Positions 51,743 through 59,993 of a DNA stretch of 64,000 bases are shown here, piece by piece; within the stretch, counting starts at the first letter, position 1; each line of letters opens with the position of its first letter. The notes beneath the pieces were generated by a model. That model was not told where the DNA came from. It made no database searches and was given only the letters and a program-made list of their open reading frames with translations. Location of the stretch: NCBI GenBank assembly GCA_036734025.1, contig DAIMZI010000003.1, positions 62,001 through 126,000 on the forward strand. Direction: 5' to 3'. This DNA is from DAIMZI01 sp036734025. GTDB lineage: Bacteria; Pseudomonadota; Alphaproteobacteria; Rhizobiales; Rhodomicrobiaceae. The translations under genes and the position numbers were made by a program.

Positions 51743-52756
51743 CCCAGACTCATCGCTGCGATCTGCGTCTGCTGCGGGATCGGCGATCAGCATGATCTTG
51801 CCGATATGCTCGTTGCTTTCCATCAGACGATGCGCTGCGCCGGCATCGCGCAACGCAAACTGCCGGTCGATGACCGGCTTTATTTCCCCGGCCTCGATGC
51901 GTGGCCAGACCTGGGCCTTGAGCGCCTCGGCAATCTTTGCCTTGACCGCTATCGGCCGGGCGCGCAGCGTCGAGCCGGTCAGTGTCAGACGCTTGAGCAT
52001 GAGCCGCATGAGATCCGCCTCGATGCGCGAGCCGCGCAGGAATGCGATCTGCACGATCCGCCCGTCCTCGGCGGCGGCCGAGATGTTGCGCGCGACATAA
52101 TCGCCGCCGACCATGTCGAGGATCACATCGGCGCCGCGCCCCTGGCTGGCGCTTTTGATGACGGACACGAAATCCTCCGTTTCATAATCGATTGCGCGCT
52201 CCGCCCCGAGCCGCTCGCAGATCGCGCATTTTTCGCTGCCTCGCGCAGTGGCAAAGACCCGCGCCCCGAAGCTGCGCGCCATCTGGATGGCCATTGTGCC
52301 GATGCCGCTGGCGCCGCCATGGACCAGGAATATCTCGCCCGGCTTGAGCGCGGCGCGGTCAAACACGTTGCTCCAAACCGTGAACGCGGTTTCGGGAAGG
52401 GCGGCAGCCTCGATCAGGCCGATGCCGGCGGGAATGGGCAGCGCGGTCGCCTCATGGCTCACGCAGAACTGTGCGTAGCCGCCGCCGTTGACCAGCGCGC
52501 AAACCATGTCGCCGATATTGAATGCGCTCGCGCCCGGACCACGCGCCACCACCTCGCCCGCGATCTCGAGCCCCGGAATGGGCGATGCGCCTGGCGGTGG
52601 CGGATAAAGCCCCTGACGCTGCAGCACGTCGGGCCGGTTGACGCCGGCGGCGACAACGCGGACAAGCACTTCGCCTTCGCCGGGCCGCGGGACATCCGCC
52701 GCGGCCGGCTGAAGCACGTCAGGCCCACCCGCCTGCGTGATGGCGATTGCTGTCAT
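51731..52756 (-). CDS. NAD(P)H:quinone oxidoreductase, zinc-free MDR family (PIG3-like)
   Basis: A 341-residue medium-chain dehydrogenase/reductase. The N-terminus MTAIAITQAGGPDVLQPAAA is typical of quinone oxidoreductases of the PIG3/Qor type; an ATG 16 codons upstream (52804) is the alternative start. Further signatures are AGVNRPDVLQRQGLYPPPPG, VHGGASGIGTMAIQMARSFG (NADPH-binding loop) and VDVILDMVGG-like GADVILDMVGGDYVA. No zinc ligands are present. The last ~20 residues are charged and may come from the repeat that overlaps the gene end. It is divergent from the DUF1192 gene. Confidence 0.88.
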   Translation of the reverse strand: MTAIAITQAGGPDVLQPAAADVPRPGEGEVLVRVVAAGVNRPDVLQRQGLYPPPPGASPIPGLEIAGEVVARGPGASAFNIGDMVCALVNGGGYAQFCVSHEATALPIPAGIGLIEAAALPETAFTVWSNVFDRAALKPGEIFLVHGGASGIGTMAIQMARSFGARVFATARGSEKCAICERLGAERAIDYETEDFVSVIKSASQGRGADVILDMVGGDYVARNISAAAEDGRIVQIAFLRGSRIEADLMRLMLKRLTLTGSTLRARPIAVKAKIAEALKAQVWPRIEAGEIKPVIDRQFALRDAGAAHRLMESNEHIGKIMLIADPAADADRSDESGARS

Positions 52757-52903
52757 CCTCTGCGCTTGGGGAACTGCTGCATCTGGGGCCACGCTTGTCT
52801 CCATTGGCTGGTAAGGACGGAAAGGCTGATGCCGGCGCATTGGTGCTATATGTAGTTGTCGCGTCTTGGGGGACGAAAGGCAACAGCACCGGAGAGCAAT
52901 GTC

Positions 52904-53098
52904 ATGTGGGAAGCAGATGAACCGCGCAAAGCGAAAGTGATTGCGATCGGTGATGATCTTGATGATGTGTCGATCCCCGAATTGCAGCTTTATCTCGGGC
53001 AGCTCGAGGCCGAAATGGCGCGGGTGCGCGATGAAATCGCCCGCAAGGATGCGCACAAGCGCGCCGCGATGGCCGCATTCAAGCCATCTGATGCTTAG
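52904..53098 (+). CDS. DUF1192 family protein
   Basis: A 64-residue cytoplasmic protein. It reads MWEADEPRKAKVIAIGDDLD, then DVSIPELQLYLGQLEAEMAR, a short amphipathic coiled-coil-like helix. This is the DUF1192 pattern of alphaproteobacteria, usually found just before the DUF1465/rcdA gene as here. GGAG 9 bases upstream sets the ATG; an in-frame TTG at 52856 is unlikely. No function is known. Confidence 0.88.
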   Translation: MWEADEPRKAKVIAIGDDLDDVSIPELQLYLGQLEAEMARVRDEIARKDAHKRAAMAAFKPSDA

Positions 53099-53145
53099 CC
53101 TGAACGTCTAGTCATATGATTTTTATTGCAGAATCTGATGTAGCA

Positions 53146-53160
53146 TTAACCGGCGGTTAA
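53146..53160 (+). promoter_or_regulatory. CtrA-type binding box (TTAA-N7-TTAA)
   Basis: TTAACCGGCGGTTAA is an exact match to the CtrA box TTAA-N7-TTAA and is followed by CC. It lies 48 bases after the DUF1192 stop and 218 bases before rcdA. CtrA is the alphaproteobacterial cell-cycle regulator; in Caulobacter it controls rcdA. Confidence 0.65.
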
Positions 53161-53184
53161 CCAGTCGTGGCGTATGCATGCGAT

Positions 53185-53274
53185 GTCCAGTCAATTGGCG
53201 TCGGGCCAGACACGGTCCGATCAACGCCTCCCTGTTCACGACCTTGGCCGCCTCCTCACGGAGGCGGCTTTTTT
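53185..53274 (+). ncRNA. Candidate small RNA between a CtrA box and a terminator
   Basis: The CtrA box at 53146 points to a promoter whose transcript would run about 90 bases to the strong terminator at 53247-53274, entirely upstream of rcdA. No open frame fits. The start is estimated from typical CtrA-site spacing. The alternative is that this is simply the 3' untranslated region of the DUF1192 gene. Confidence 0.3.
53247..53274 (+). terminator. Strong Rho-independent terminator upstream of rcdA
   Basis: A perfect 9-base stem GCCGCCTCC/GGAGGCGGC with loop TCAC is followed by TTTTTT. It stands between the DUF1192 gene and rcdA and so insulates rcdA from upstream transcription. Confidence 0.9.
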
Positions 53275-53287
53275 CAACCGGATTTAA
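53273..53287 (+). promoter_or_regulatory. CtrA-like box directly upstream of rcdA (one mismatch)
   Basis: TTCAACCGGATTTAA fits TTAA-N7-TTAA with one mismatch (TTCA) and, like the first box, is followed by CC. It starts within the terminator T-run and lies 90 bases before the rcdA start, a suitable place for the rcdA promoter. Confidence 0.45.
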
Positions 53288-53377
53288 CCCTGAGTAGCTT
53301 AGCCTTTGCGTCAATCCCATTGGCTCTGCTATGTTTTTGCCCTAGCATGATGTTGTGCGTTGCGTAAGGCGGGGTCC

Positions 53378-53923
53378 ATGTCCAAGTCTTCACTGCCCAT
53401 TTCCGGTTCAGGCGACGGCGTCACGATCGCCTTTGCCGACAAATATGCGGTTTCCCCTCAGTTCAATGATCTCTTCCGCGAGGGCATGGCGCTCGTCGAA
53501 GACGCCGCCCATTATCTCGATGGTCCGGGCCGCGATGCATCGCGCGCGCTCAAGGGGCGTGTGGCGCTTGCTTATTCGACCGAAAGCATGAGGCTGACGA
53601 CGCAACTCATGCAGGTGGCAAGCTGGCTGCTCGTGCGCCGGTCGGTGGGACGCGGCGAGATGACGATGGAGCAGGCGCTCAATTCACGCAAACGCGCCAA
53701 AATGCTCGGCACGGCCAGCAGCGAGAGATCGAATGAATTTGACGAGCTGCCCGAAAAACTGAAGTCGCTGATCCTGGAGTGTGATGCGATCTATGACAGG
53801 ATCGTCAGGCTCGATCGGTCACTTTCAAGCTCTGGCGCCAACCGCGCCGTGACCGATGGTGATCCGCTGGCGCGCCAGCTCGACCAGATCGAAGCCGCCT
53901 TTGCAGCACACAAGGTCCGCTGA
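53378..53923 (+). CDS. rcdA: DUF1465 family protein, RcdA-like (regulator of CtrA degradation)
   Basis: A 181-residue helical protein of the DUF1465 family. In Caulobacter, RcdA is an adaptor that brings CtrA to the ClpXP protease. The sequence has IAFADKYAVSPQFNDLFREG, MALVEDAAHYLDGPGRDAS, and the strongly conserved YSTESMRLTTQLMQVASWLL. The helix bundle is followed by a flexible C-terminus. The ATG at 53378 (MSKSSLPISGSG) is chosen over 53360. The CtrA-type boxes upstream support a role in the same circuit. Confidence 0.87.
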   Translation: MSKSSLPISGSGDGVTIAFADKYAVSPQFNDLFREGMALVEDAAHYLDGPGRDASRALKGRVALAYSTESMRLTTQLMQVASWLLVRRSVGRGEMTMEQALNSRKRAKMLGTASSERSNEFDELPEKLKSLILECDAIYDRIVRLDRSLSSSGANRAVTDGDPLARQLDQIEAAFAAHKVR

Positions 53924-53961
53924 CAAATTGCGGTTGTACACGCCAGGAAGCGTGAACCGGC

Positions 53962-54183
53962 CTAGCCGAGAAAACCCTCGAACTTCTTCTTGAAGCGGCT
54001 CACACGACCGCCCCGGTCAACCAGTTGCTGGCTGCCGCCGGTCCAGGCCGGATGGGTATTCGGGTCGATGTCGAGCGTCAGCGTGTCGCCTTCCTTGCCA
54101 TAGGTGGAATAGGTCTCGAATTCGCTGCCATCCGTCATGACCACCTTGATACGGTGATAACTCGGATGAATGTCCTTCTTCAT
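53962..54183 (-). CDS. rpmE: 50S ribosomal protein L31
   Basis: A 73-residue ribosomal protein starting MKKDIHPSYHRIKVVMTDGS. The zinc-binding CxxC motifs of the C+ form are absent, so this is the C-minus (zinc-independent) alphaproteobacterial type. It continues THPAWTGGSQQLVDRGGRVS and ends FKKKFEGFLG. GGAGAG lies just upstream of the ATG. It converges with rcdA. Confidence 0.95.
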   Translation of the reverse strand: MKKDIHPSYHRIKVVMTDGSEFETYSTYGKEGDTLTLDIDPNTHPAWTGGSQQLVDRGGRVSRFKKKFEGFLG

Positions 54184-54449
54184 ATTCGCTCTCCTGGCCA
54201 CCTGCACGGGACCTGTTCTTGTGGCGAAGGCTGCCGCAAGCGGCATCTGGCCTGTCAAATCTCGAATTTGCCGAAGATATAGCGCGTTGTAGCGTGGGAG
54301 CACAAGTGGCGTGTGCTGAACAAGCTGCGCGGCCTTGCCGCAACGCCGGAAACGCTTTTCGGGTGCTCAGGTCTTTCCGATTGCGCTTGTCTGAGCTAAA
54401 CATGCCAATAATAAAAATACAAACTAGGATCTGACCAAGGCAGGATATC

Positions 54450-56279
54450 GTGGCTCTGAGCACTCAGTCACGGCCGCAGGATGTGGCCGGCCCAGGCGCC
54501 CAATCGCGTGTCATACCGGGAAGTAATGGCAAGCCGTCCTCGCTGCGCCCGCTTCTGGCCCTCGCCCCGTTCCTGAGGCGCTACCGCGTTCACCTTGCTC
54601 TCGCGTGCTGCGCGCTGCTGGCTTCCACGATCGTGATGCTGTTGTTGCCGCTTGCCGTGCGGCGGATGATCGATCTGGGATTCTCGGCGGAGAATGCGGC
54701 GTTCGTGAACCAGTACTTCGCCATCATGATTGTGGTCGGCCTGGTGCTGGCAGTCTCCAGCGCGGCACGGTTTTATTATGTCAACTGGCTCGGCGAGCGG
54801 CTGGTGGCCGATCTGCGCGCACGTGTGTTCGGACATCTGGCGCTGCTCAGTCCGGCATTTTATGAGCAGACCCATTCGGGCGAGGTCATGTCGCGCCTGA
54901 CAGCCGACACCACCCAGATCAAATCCGTGGTGGGCATCGCGGCCACACAGTTCCTGCGCAATGTGCTGCTTCTGGTCGGGGCCATCGTGATGATGTTCGT
55001 CACCAGCGTGAAACTAAGCATTCTGGTGATCCTTGCGATCCCGCTGATCGTCTTCCCGCTGGTTGGCTATGGCCGCGCCGTCCGACGTCTGTCGGCTCAG
55101 GCGCAGGACACCATAGCGGAATCCTCCGCCTACGCCGCTGAAAACCTGTCGGCGGTACGCACGCTTCAGGCATTCACCAACGAACACACGGTAGTCGGGC
55201 GCTTTGCAAACGGTGTGGAGCGGGCCTTCGCGGCGGCCAAGACGCGGATGCGCGCGCGCGCCGGTCTGACGGCGCTGGCCATATTCCTGACCTTTGCGAG
55301 CATCATCGGCATTCTCTGGTATGGCGCTCAGGACGTCCTGGCCGGGGAGATGACCGGCGGCAGGCTGGGGCAGTTCGTGCTTTACGCCGTAATCGCCGCT
55401 GCCGCCATGAGCGGGCTTTCCGAGGTTTGGGGCGAGATGCAGCAGACCGCTGGCGCGGCGGACAGGCTGTCGGAATTGCTGGCGGTCGAACCGGTGATCT
55501 TTTCGCCGCCCAACCCGACGCCGCTGCCGCGTCCGGTGCGCGGTGAAATAACCTTCGCCGGGGTCAGTTTCGTCTATCCGACGCGGCCCGGAGAGCAGGC
55601 GCTGAGCGGCCTGTCGCTCAGCGTGTCGCCAGGAGAGCGTGTCGCCATCGTCGGTTCATCGGGGGCCGGCAAGACCACCATATTCAGCCTGCTGCTGCGC
55701 TTTTACGATCCCCAGGCCGGCGAGGTGCGTCTTGATGGCATTCCGCTGGGTCGTCTCGATCTGGAGGAACTTCGTCGCCAGTTCGCACTGGTCCCGCAGG
55801 ATGTCGCTTTGTTTGCCGACACGGCGCTGGAAAACATCCGCTATGGCTCGCCCGAGGCCACGGATGAACAGGTACGCAAGGTCGCAGAGGCCGCGCTCGC
55901 CGAAGAATTCATCGCCCGCCTGCCGCAAGGCTATGATACCCCTTTGGGCGAGGGCGGCGTTATGCTTTCGGGCGGACAGCGCCAGCGCATCGCCATCGCC
56001 CGCGCCTTGCTGCGCTCAGCCCCGATACTGCTGCTCGACGAGGCGACAAGCTCGCTGGACGTGGAAAGCGAGCGGCTTGTTCAGCAGGCGCTGGAGCGCG
56101 TCATGGCGGGACGCACCACCCTGGTCATCGCCCACCGTCTCGCCACGGTGCTCAGCGCCGACCGCATCCTCGTTCTCGACAAGGGCATGATCATCGAGGA
56201 GGGGACACACGCCGAGCTGATCGCCCGCGACGGCGTATATGCGCGCCTGGCTTCGCTGCAATTCACGAAGGAACGTTAG
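54450..56279 (+). CDS. ABC exporter, fused membrane and ATPase domains (MsbA/LmrA type)
   Basis: A 609-residue half-transporter starting at GTG. Six helices span about 35-330, with the typical LRARVFGHLALLSPAFYEQT coupling region and YAAENLSAVRTLQAFTNEHT. The ATPase domain has Walker A GSSGAGKTT (~405), signature LSGGQRQRIAIARALLRS and Walker B ILLLDEATSSLD. It dimerises in the inner membrane and exports lipids or hydrophobic compounds; the substrate cannot be told. Its last 17 bases overlap the 3' end of the convergent ABC1 kinase gene. Confidence 0.92.
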   Translation: MALSTQSRPQDVAGPGAQSRVIPGSNGKPSSLRPLLALAPFLRRYRVHLALACCALLASTIVMLLLPLAVRRMIDLGFSAENAAFVNQYFAIMIVVGLVLAVSSAARFYYVNWLGERLVADLRARVFGHLALLSPAFYEQTHSGEVMSRLTADTTQIKSVVGIAATQFLRNVLLLVGAIVMMFVTSVKLSILVILAIPLIVFPLVGYGRAVRRLSAQAQDTIAESSAYAAENLSAVRTLQAFTNEHTVVGRFANGVERAFAAAKTRMRARAGLTALAIFLTFASIIGILWYGAQDVLAGEMTGGRLGQFVLYAVIAAAAMSGLSEVWGEMQQTAGAADRLSELLAVEPVIFSPPNPTPLPRPVRGEITFAGVSFVYPTRPGEQALSGLSLSVSPGERVAIVGSSGAGKTTIFSLLLRFYDPQAGEVRLDGIPLGRLDLEELRRQFALVPQDVALFADTALENIRYGSPEATDEQVRKVAEAALAEEFIARLPQGYDTPLGEGGVMLSGGQRQRIAIARALLRSAPILLLDEATSSLDVESERLVQQALERVMAGRTTLVIAHRLATVLSADRILVLDKGMIIEEGTHAELIARDGVYARLASLQFTKER

Positions 56280-57744
56280 ACGTGAGCGTGCCGGATGCGG
56301 CGCGCCCGGCATTTGCGCTTTCGCCCGGCCCGGGCTCGCGCGCCTGCGGCAGCGGGACGCCGGCCGCGCCGAACGCCTCGATCTGGCGCGCGCCCGTGGT
56401 TTGCAGGTCGAACCCGTCGATGGTCTCGTTGAACATGCGGCAGAAGTTCATTTCGGCATCCAGATGCAGGAATACCCCGCCCAGCCCGATCGCGGCGCGG
56501 TCCATGAAGACAAACTCCTGCGGCACGCGCACCGGACCCTTTTCCTGAAGCCCCTTGTGGACGGTGAAGGCCTCGCGCCGGCCGTACTGACCCGGCGAAA
56601 TGTCTTCAGCGATGCGCCGCACCCGGTCATCGAGCAGCGGGCCATAGATGAACCGCGCCCAGATATTGAGGATTTCGATGACATCGCGCGACAGGCCGCG
56701 AAAGCCCCATGTCTCGTAGGCGCCGACGATCAGCTCTTCATCGTTGCTTTGCAGGCCGCGGTAAAGGTTGATCACGCCCTGAATGAAGCGCGGCGCAAAC
56801 GACCGGATGCAGCCATAATCGAGCAGGTTGATGCCGGCCGGCCGGCCGTCTTCTTCAAAGATGGTGTAATTGCCCAGATGCGGATCGCCATGGATGACCC
56901 CGTAATGACTGAACGGATACCACCAGGCGCGGAACATGGCGCGGGCGATCTGGTTGCGGTCTTCCTGGGGCGCGGCCTTGTAGTCCATGAGCGGCCGGCC
57001 GTCCATCCAGCCCATCGTGAGCAGGCGCCCGGTTGACAGTTCAGGGTGGATTTCCGGCACGCGGATGAGCGCGTCGCCCTTGAAGATCAAGCCGTAAAGC
57101 CGCGTGTGCGCCGCCTCGCGGTGGTAATCCAGCTCCTCGTTCAGGCGTGCGGAAATCTCCGTGGCGATTTCAGACGTGTCGATCGCCGGGTCCATGCGCT
57201 TGTGGATAGCGAGCAGCAGGCGGAACTGGTTGAGATCGGCCTGCACGGCGGACTGCATGTCTGGATATTGCAGCTTGCAGGCCAGCGTCTCGCCGTCATG
57301 GCTGCGCGCCTTGTGTACCTGGCCGAGCGAGGCCGAGGCCACGGCGTCGTGGGAGAATTCGGCAAAGCGCGCCTGCCAGTCCGGCCCCAGTTCGGCGGCC
57401 ATGCGGCGCTTGACGAACGCCCAGCCCATGGGCGGCGCCTGCGACTGAAGCTGGGAAAGCTCCGCGGCATATTCGGGCGGCAGCGCGTCGGGGATGGTGG
57501 ACAAAAGCTGCGCGACTTTCATGATCGGGCCCTTGAGCCCACCCAATGCGCGCGCCAGCTGCTCGGCGTTCTTCTCGCGGTCCAGACGTGAGCCGAACAC
57601 GGCATTGCCGGCCAGGCGTGCGGCAACCCCGCTCACACCCGTCCCGACTTGCGCATATCGGCGCATGCGTCGGGAAAACCGGTTGGCTTCGTCATCCGGG
57701 CGCTCGGCTCCCCGAGGGTTGTCGCGCCCATCCGGATCGGTCAT
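56263..57744 (-). CDS. ABC1/AarF/UbiB family atypical kinase
   Basis: A 493-residue protein of the ABC1 kinase-like family, whose members support ubiquinone synthesis. Family features are GPIMKVAQLLSTIPDALPPE (the KxGQ-like region), VASASLGQVHKARSHDGETL with the Ala-rich nucleotide loop, ACKLQYPDM with the Lys, HYGVIHGDPHLGNYTIFEED with the catalytic Asp/Asn pair, and LLDYGCIRSF. It has no C-terminal membrane helices, unlike E. coli UbiB. The frame ends 17 bases inside the convergent exporter gene. Confidence 0.9.
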   Translation of the reverse strand: MTDPDGRDNPRGAERPDDEANRFSRRMRRYAQVGTGVSGVAARLAGNAVFGSRLDREKNAEQLARALGGLKGPIMKVAQLLSTIPDALPPEYAAELSQLQSQAPPMGWAFVKRRMAAELGPDWQARFAEFSHDAVASASLGQVHKARSHDGETLACKLQYPDMQSAVQADLNQFRLLLAIHKRMDPAIDTSEIATEISARLNEELDYHREAAHTRLYGLIFKGDALIRVPEIHPELSTGRLLTMGWMDGRPLMDYKAAPQEDRNQIARAMFRAWWYPFSHYGVIHGDPHLGNYTIFEEDGRPAGINLLDYGCIRSFAPRFIQGVINLYRGLQSNDEELIVGAYETWGFRGLSRDVIEILNIWARFIYGPLLDDRVRRIAEDISPGQYGRREAFTVHKGLQEKGPVRVPQEFVFMDRAAIGLGGVFLHLDAEMNFCRMFNETIDGFDLQTTGARQIEAFGAAGVPLPQAREPGPGESANAGRAASGTLTSNVPS

Positions 57745-57782
57745 CTGTGTTGCCTTCGATAAAATGTGAGGCTGGCGGGCTC

Positions 57783-59675
57783 TCAGTTCATCCCGCTCTC
57801 GGCCTGCTCCAATTCCGTGATCATCCGTTCGATCACGCTCAGTCCCATCTGCCAGAAGTCCGCTTTGGCCGCGCTCAGACCGAACGGCGCCAGCAATTCG
57901 CTATGATGCTTGGTGCCGCCGGCGCGAAGCATCTCGATGTAGCGGTCCTGAAATCCGGCCTCCGACTGTTCATAGACGGCAAACAGCGAGTTCACGAGGC
58001 AATCGCCGAAGGCATAGGCATAAACGTAGAATGGCGAATGGATGAAGTGGGGGATGTAGGTCCAGTACACCTCATAGCCATCCTCCAGGCTGACGCTGTC
58101 GCCCAGAGCCTCGCGCTGGATCTCGATCCAGATCTGGCCGAGCCTTTCAGCCGTCAGTTCGCCCTTTTCGCGCCGCTCGGTGTGGACGGCCCGCTCGAAT
58201 TGATAAAAGGCGATCTGGCGCACCACGGTGTTGATCATGTCCTCGACCTTCTGCGCCAGCAGCGCATGCCGCTCGGCCGGGCTGGTGGCCGATGCCAGCA
58301 GGGCGCGAAATGTCAGCATCTCGCCAAACACGCTCGCGGTCTCGGCGAGGGTCAGCGGCGTGCGCGCCATGAGCGGTCCCTGCTCGTTTGCCAGCACTTG
58401 ATGCACACCGTGGCCGAGCTCGTGTGCCAGCGTCATGACATCGCGCGGTTTGCCCAGATAATTCATCATGATGAACGGATGCGCGCTGGGCACGGTCGGG
58501 TGCGAGAAGGCGCCGGGCGATTTGTTGGGGCCGGAGGGCGCATCGATCCAGTTCCTGTCGAAGAACTGCTCGGCAATTTCACCGATAGGCTGGGAGAATT
58601 CACGATAGGCGCTCAGCACGATGCGCTGCGCTTCATCCCATCCGATGACGCGATCGGGCGTGTGCGGCAGCGGCGCGTTGCGGTCCCAGTAACTCAGCCT
58701 TTCCTTGCCGAGCCATTTGGCCTTGAGCGCATAATATTTGTGCGACAGCGAGGGGTATTTGGCACGCACGGCCTGAACCAGCGCATCGACCACCTCCGGC
58801 TCGACCCTGTTGGCGAGATGGCGCGCATCCGCCACATCCTTGAAGCCCCGCCAGCGATCCGAGATTTCCTTTTCCTTTGCCAGCGTGTTGGTGATCAGCG
58901 TGAACAGCCTTGTATTGTCACGGAACACCCTGGCGAGCGCATTGGCGGCATTGCGGCGCTTTGCTTCGCTGCTGTTCATCAGCAAGGTGAGCGTCGGCTC
59001 CAGCGAAAGGATTTCGCCCTCGACCTCGAAGCGCAGGCCCGAAAGCGTCTCGCTGAACAGCCGGCTCCACGCGGCGCGGCCGGTCACGTACTTGTCGTGA
59101 AACAGCAATTCGAGATCGCGGGAGAGCTGATAGGGCTTTTCCTTGCGCAGATCCTCAAGCCACGGGCGATAATGCGCAAGTTTCGGATCGCGCAGCGCCC
59201 GCTCGAGCGTGGCGTCATCCAGTTCGTTCAGCTCAAGCGTGAAGAAGACCAGCTTGGATGTGATGCCGGTCAACTTGTCCTGAACATCGCCGAGCAGCTT
59301 GGCGCGCGGAGGATCGCTCGTGTCGGTCACATAATGCAGATAGGCGAATGAGCCGATCCGGCCCACCAGATCGTTCAATTCTTCCAGCCGCCTGATGCTT
59401 TCGGCAAGCCTTGCGCCGGCGTCGGATGCAGCGGCAATAGCTTCCACCGTTCCCTGATAATCGCGCGCAAAGGCGCTTGCATCCTCGTCGGCCTTCTTGA
59501 GATCGCGCTGCAACTGCTCGCTGTCGGGCCCATCATAGAGCGCGCCGAGATCCCATGTCGGCATATCGCCCAGATCCGCCCGCGCCGCGCCGGTGCCGCC
59601 ATCCGGCGAATGGCCCACGCCAACAAGCGACGGATCATCCATTGCAAGAGCGCGATCGGTAAATGCTTTCGTCAT
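57783..59675 (-). CDS. pepF: Oligoendopeptidase F (M3 family metallopeptidase)
   Basis: A 630-residue zinc peptidase of the M3B type, which cleaves peptides of about 7-13 residues in the cytoplasm. The zinc site is MTLAHELGHGVHQVLANEQG, with the third ligand in LAETASVFGEMLTFRALL. The start MTKAFTDRALAMDDPSLVG is preferred; the upstream frame to 59807 reads Arg/Pro-rich and is not family-like. It ends 38 bases after the ABC1 kinase start and is on the same strand. It is divergent from the regulator gene. Confidence 0.92.
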   Translation of the reverse strand: MTKAFTDRALAMDDPSLVGVGHSPDGGTGAARADLGDMPTWDLGALYDGPDSEQLQRDLKKADEDASAFARDYQGTVEAIAAASDAGARLAESIRRLEELNDLVGRIGSFAYLHYVTDTSDPPRAKLLGDVQDKLTGITSKLVFFTLELNELDDATLERALRDPKLAHYRPWLEDLRKEKPYQLSRDLELLFHDKYVTGRAAWSRLFSETLSGLRFEVEGEILSLEPTLTLLMNSSEAKRRNAANALARVFRDNTRLFTLITNTLAKEKEISDRWRGFKDVADARHLANRVEPEVVDALVQAVRAKYPSLSHKYYALKAKWLGKERLSYWDRNAPLPHTPDRVIGWDEAQRIVLSAYREFSQPIGEIAEQFFDRNWIDAPSGPNKSPGAFSHPTVPSAHPFIMMNYLGKPRDVMTLAHELGHGVHQVLANEQGPLMARTPLTLAETASVFGEMLTFRALLASATSPAERHALLAQKVEDMINTVVRQIAFYQFERAVHTERREKGELTAERLGQIWIEIQREALGDSVSLEDGYEVYWTYIPHFIHSPFYVYAYAFGDCLVNSLFAVYEQSEAGFQDRYIEMLRAGGTKHHSELLAPFGLSAAKADFWQMGLSVIERMITELEQAESGMN

Positions 59676-59993
59676 TTTCTTGAGCCTCGTTCTCGGTTTC
59701 CTGCGGGCTTGGGAGAGCCGGTGCGGCGTACCGGCATGTTTGGGCAGATCACATGAGTTAATGTGCGGAGTCATCGGCGCAACCGCAAGTGCAACGTCGC
59801 CGCGCACGCCACGGCCTGCCGCGACAGCGCGCAGGGCCGATCCGATTCACCAGTCCTTAGGGCAAGTTCGCCTCATCGGTTCACTGAAGGACGCAATAAA
59901 GGCGATATTTACTTGTCGCAGTCGATCATCGCGTTCGTCCGGACGGGCAAGCCGGGCTGGAAGCAAGTAATTCTGGTTTGGTGAGTATGCGTA
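59676..59993. other. Divergent intergenic region of about 320 bases
   Basis: The gap between pepF and the regulator gene holds the promoters of both. It has no convincing gene, repeat or strong hairpin; the part nearest the regulator is moderately AT rich. Confidence 0.5.

Noticed and set aside
57546..59351. A 601-codon open frame on the plus strand opposite pepF
   Set aside because: It is a shadow of the high-GC oligoendopeptidase gene: it has an Arg/His/Gln-rich composition, no domain, and lies fully antisense to a well-supported gene.
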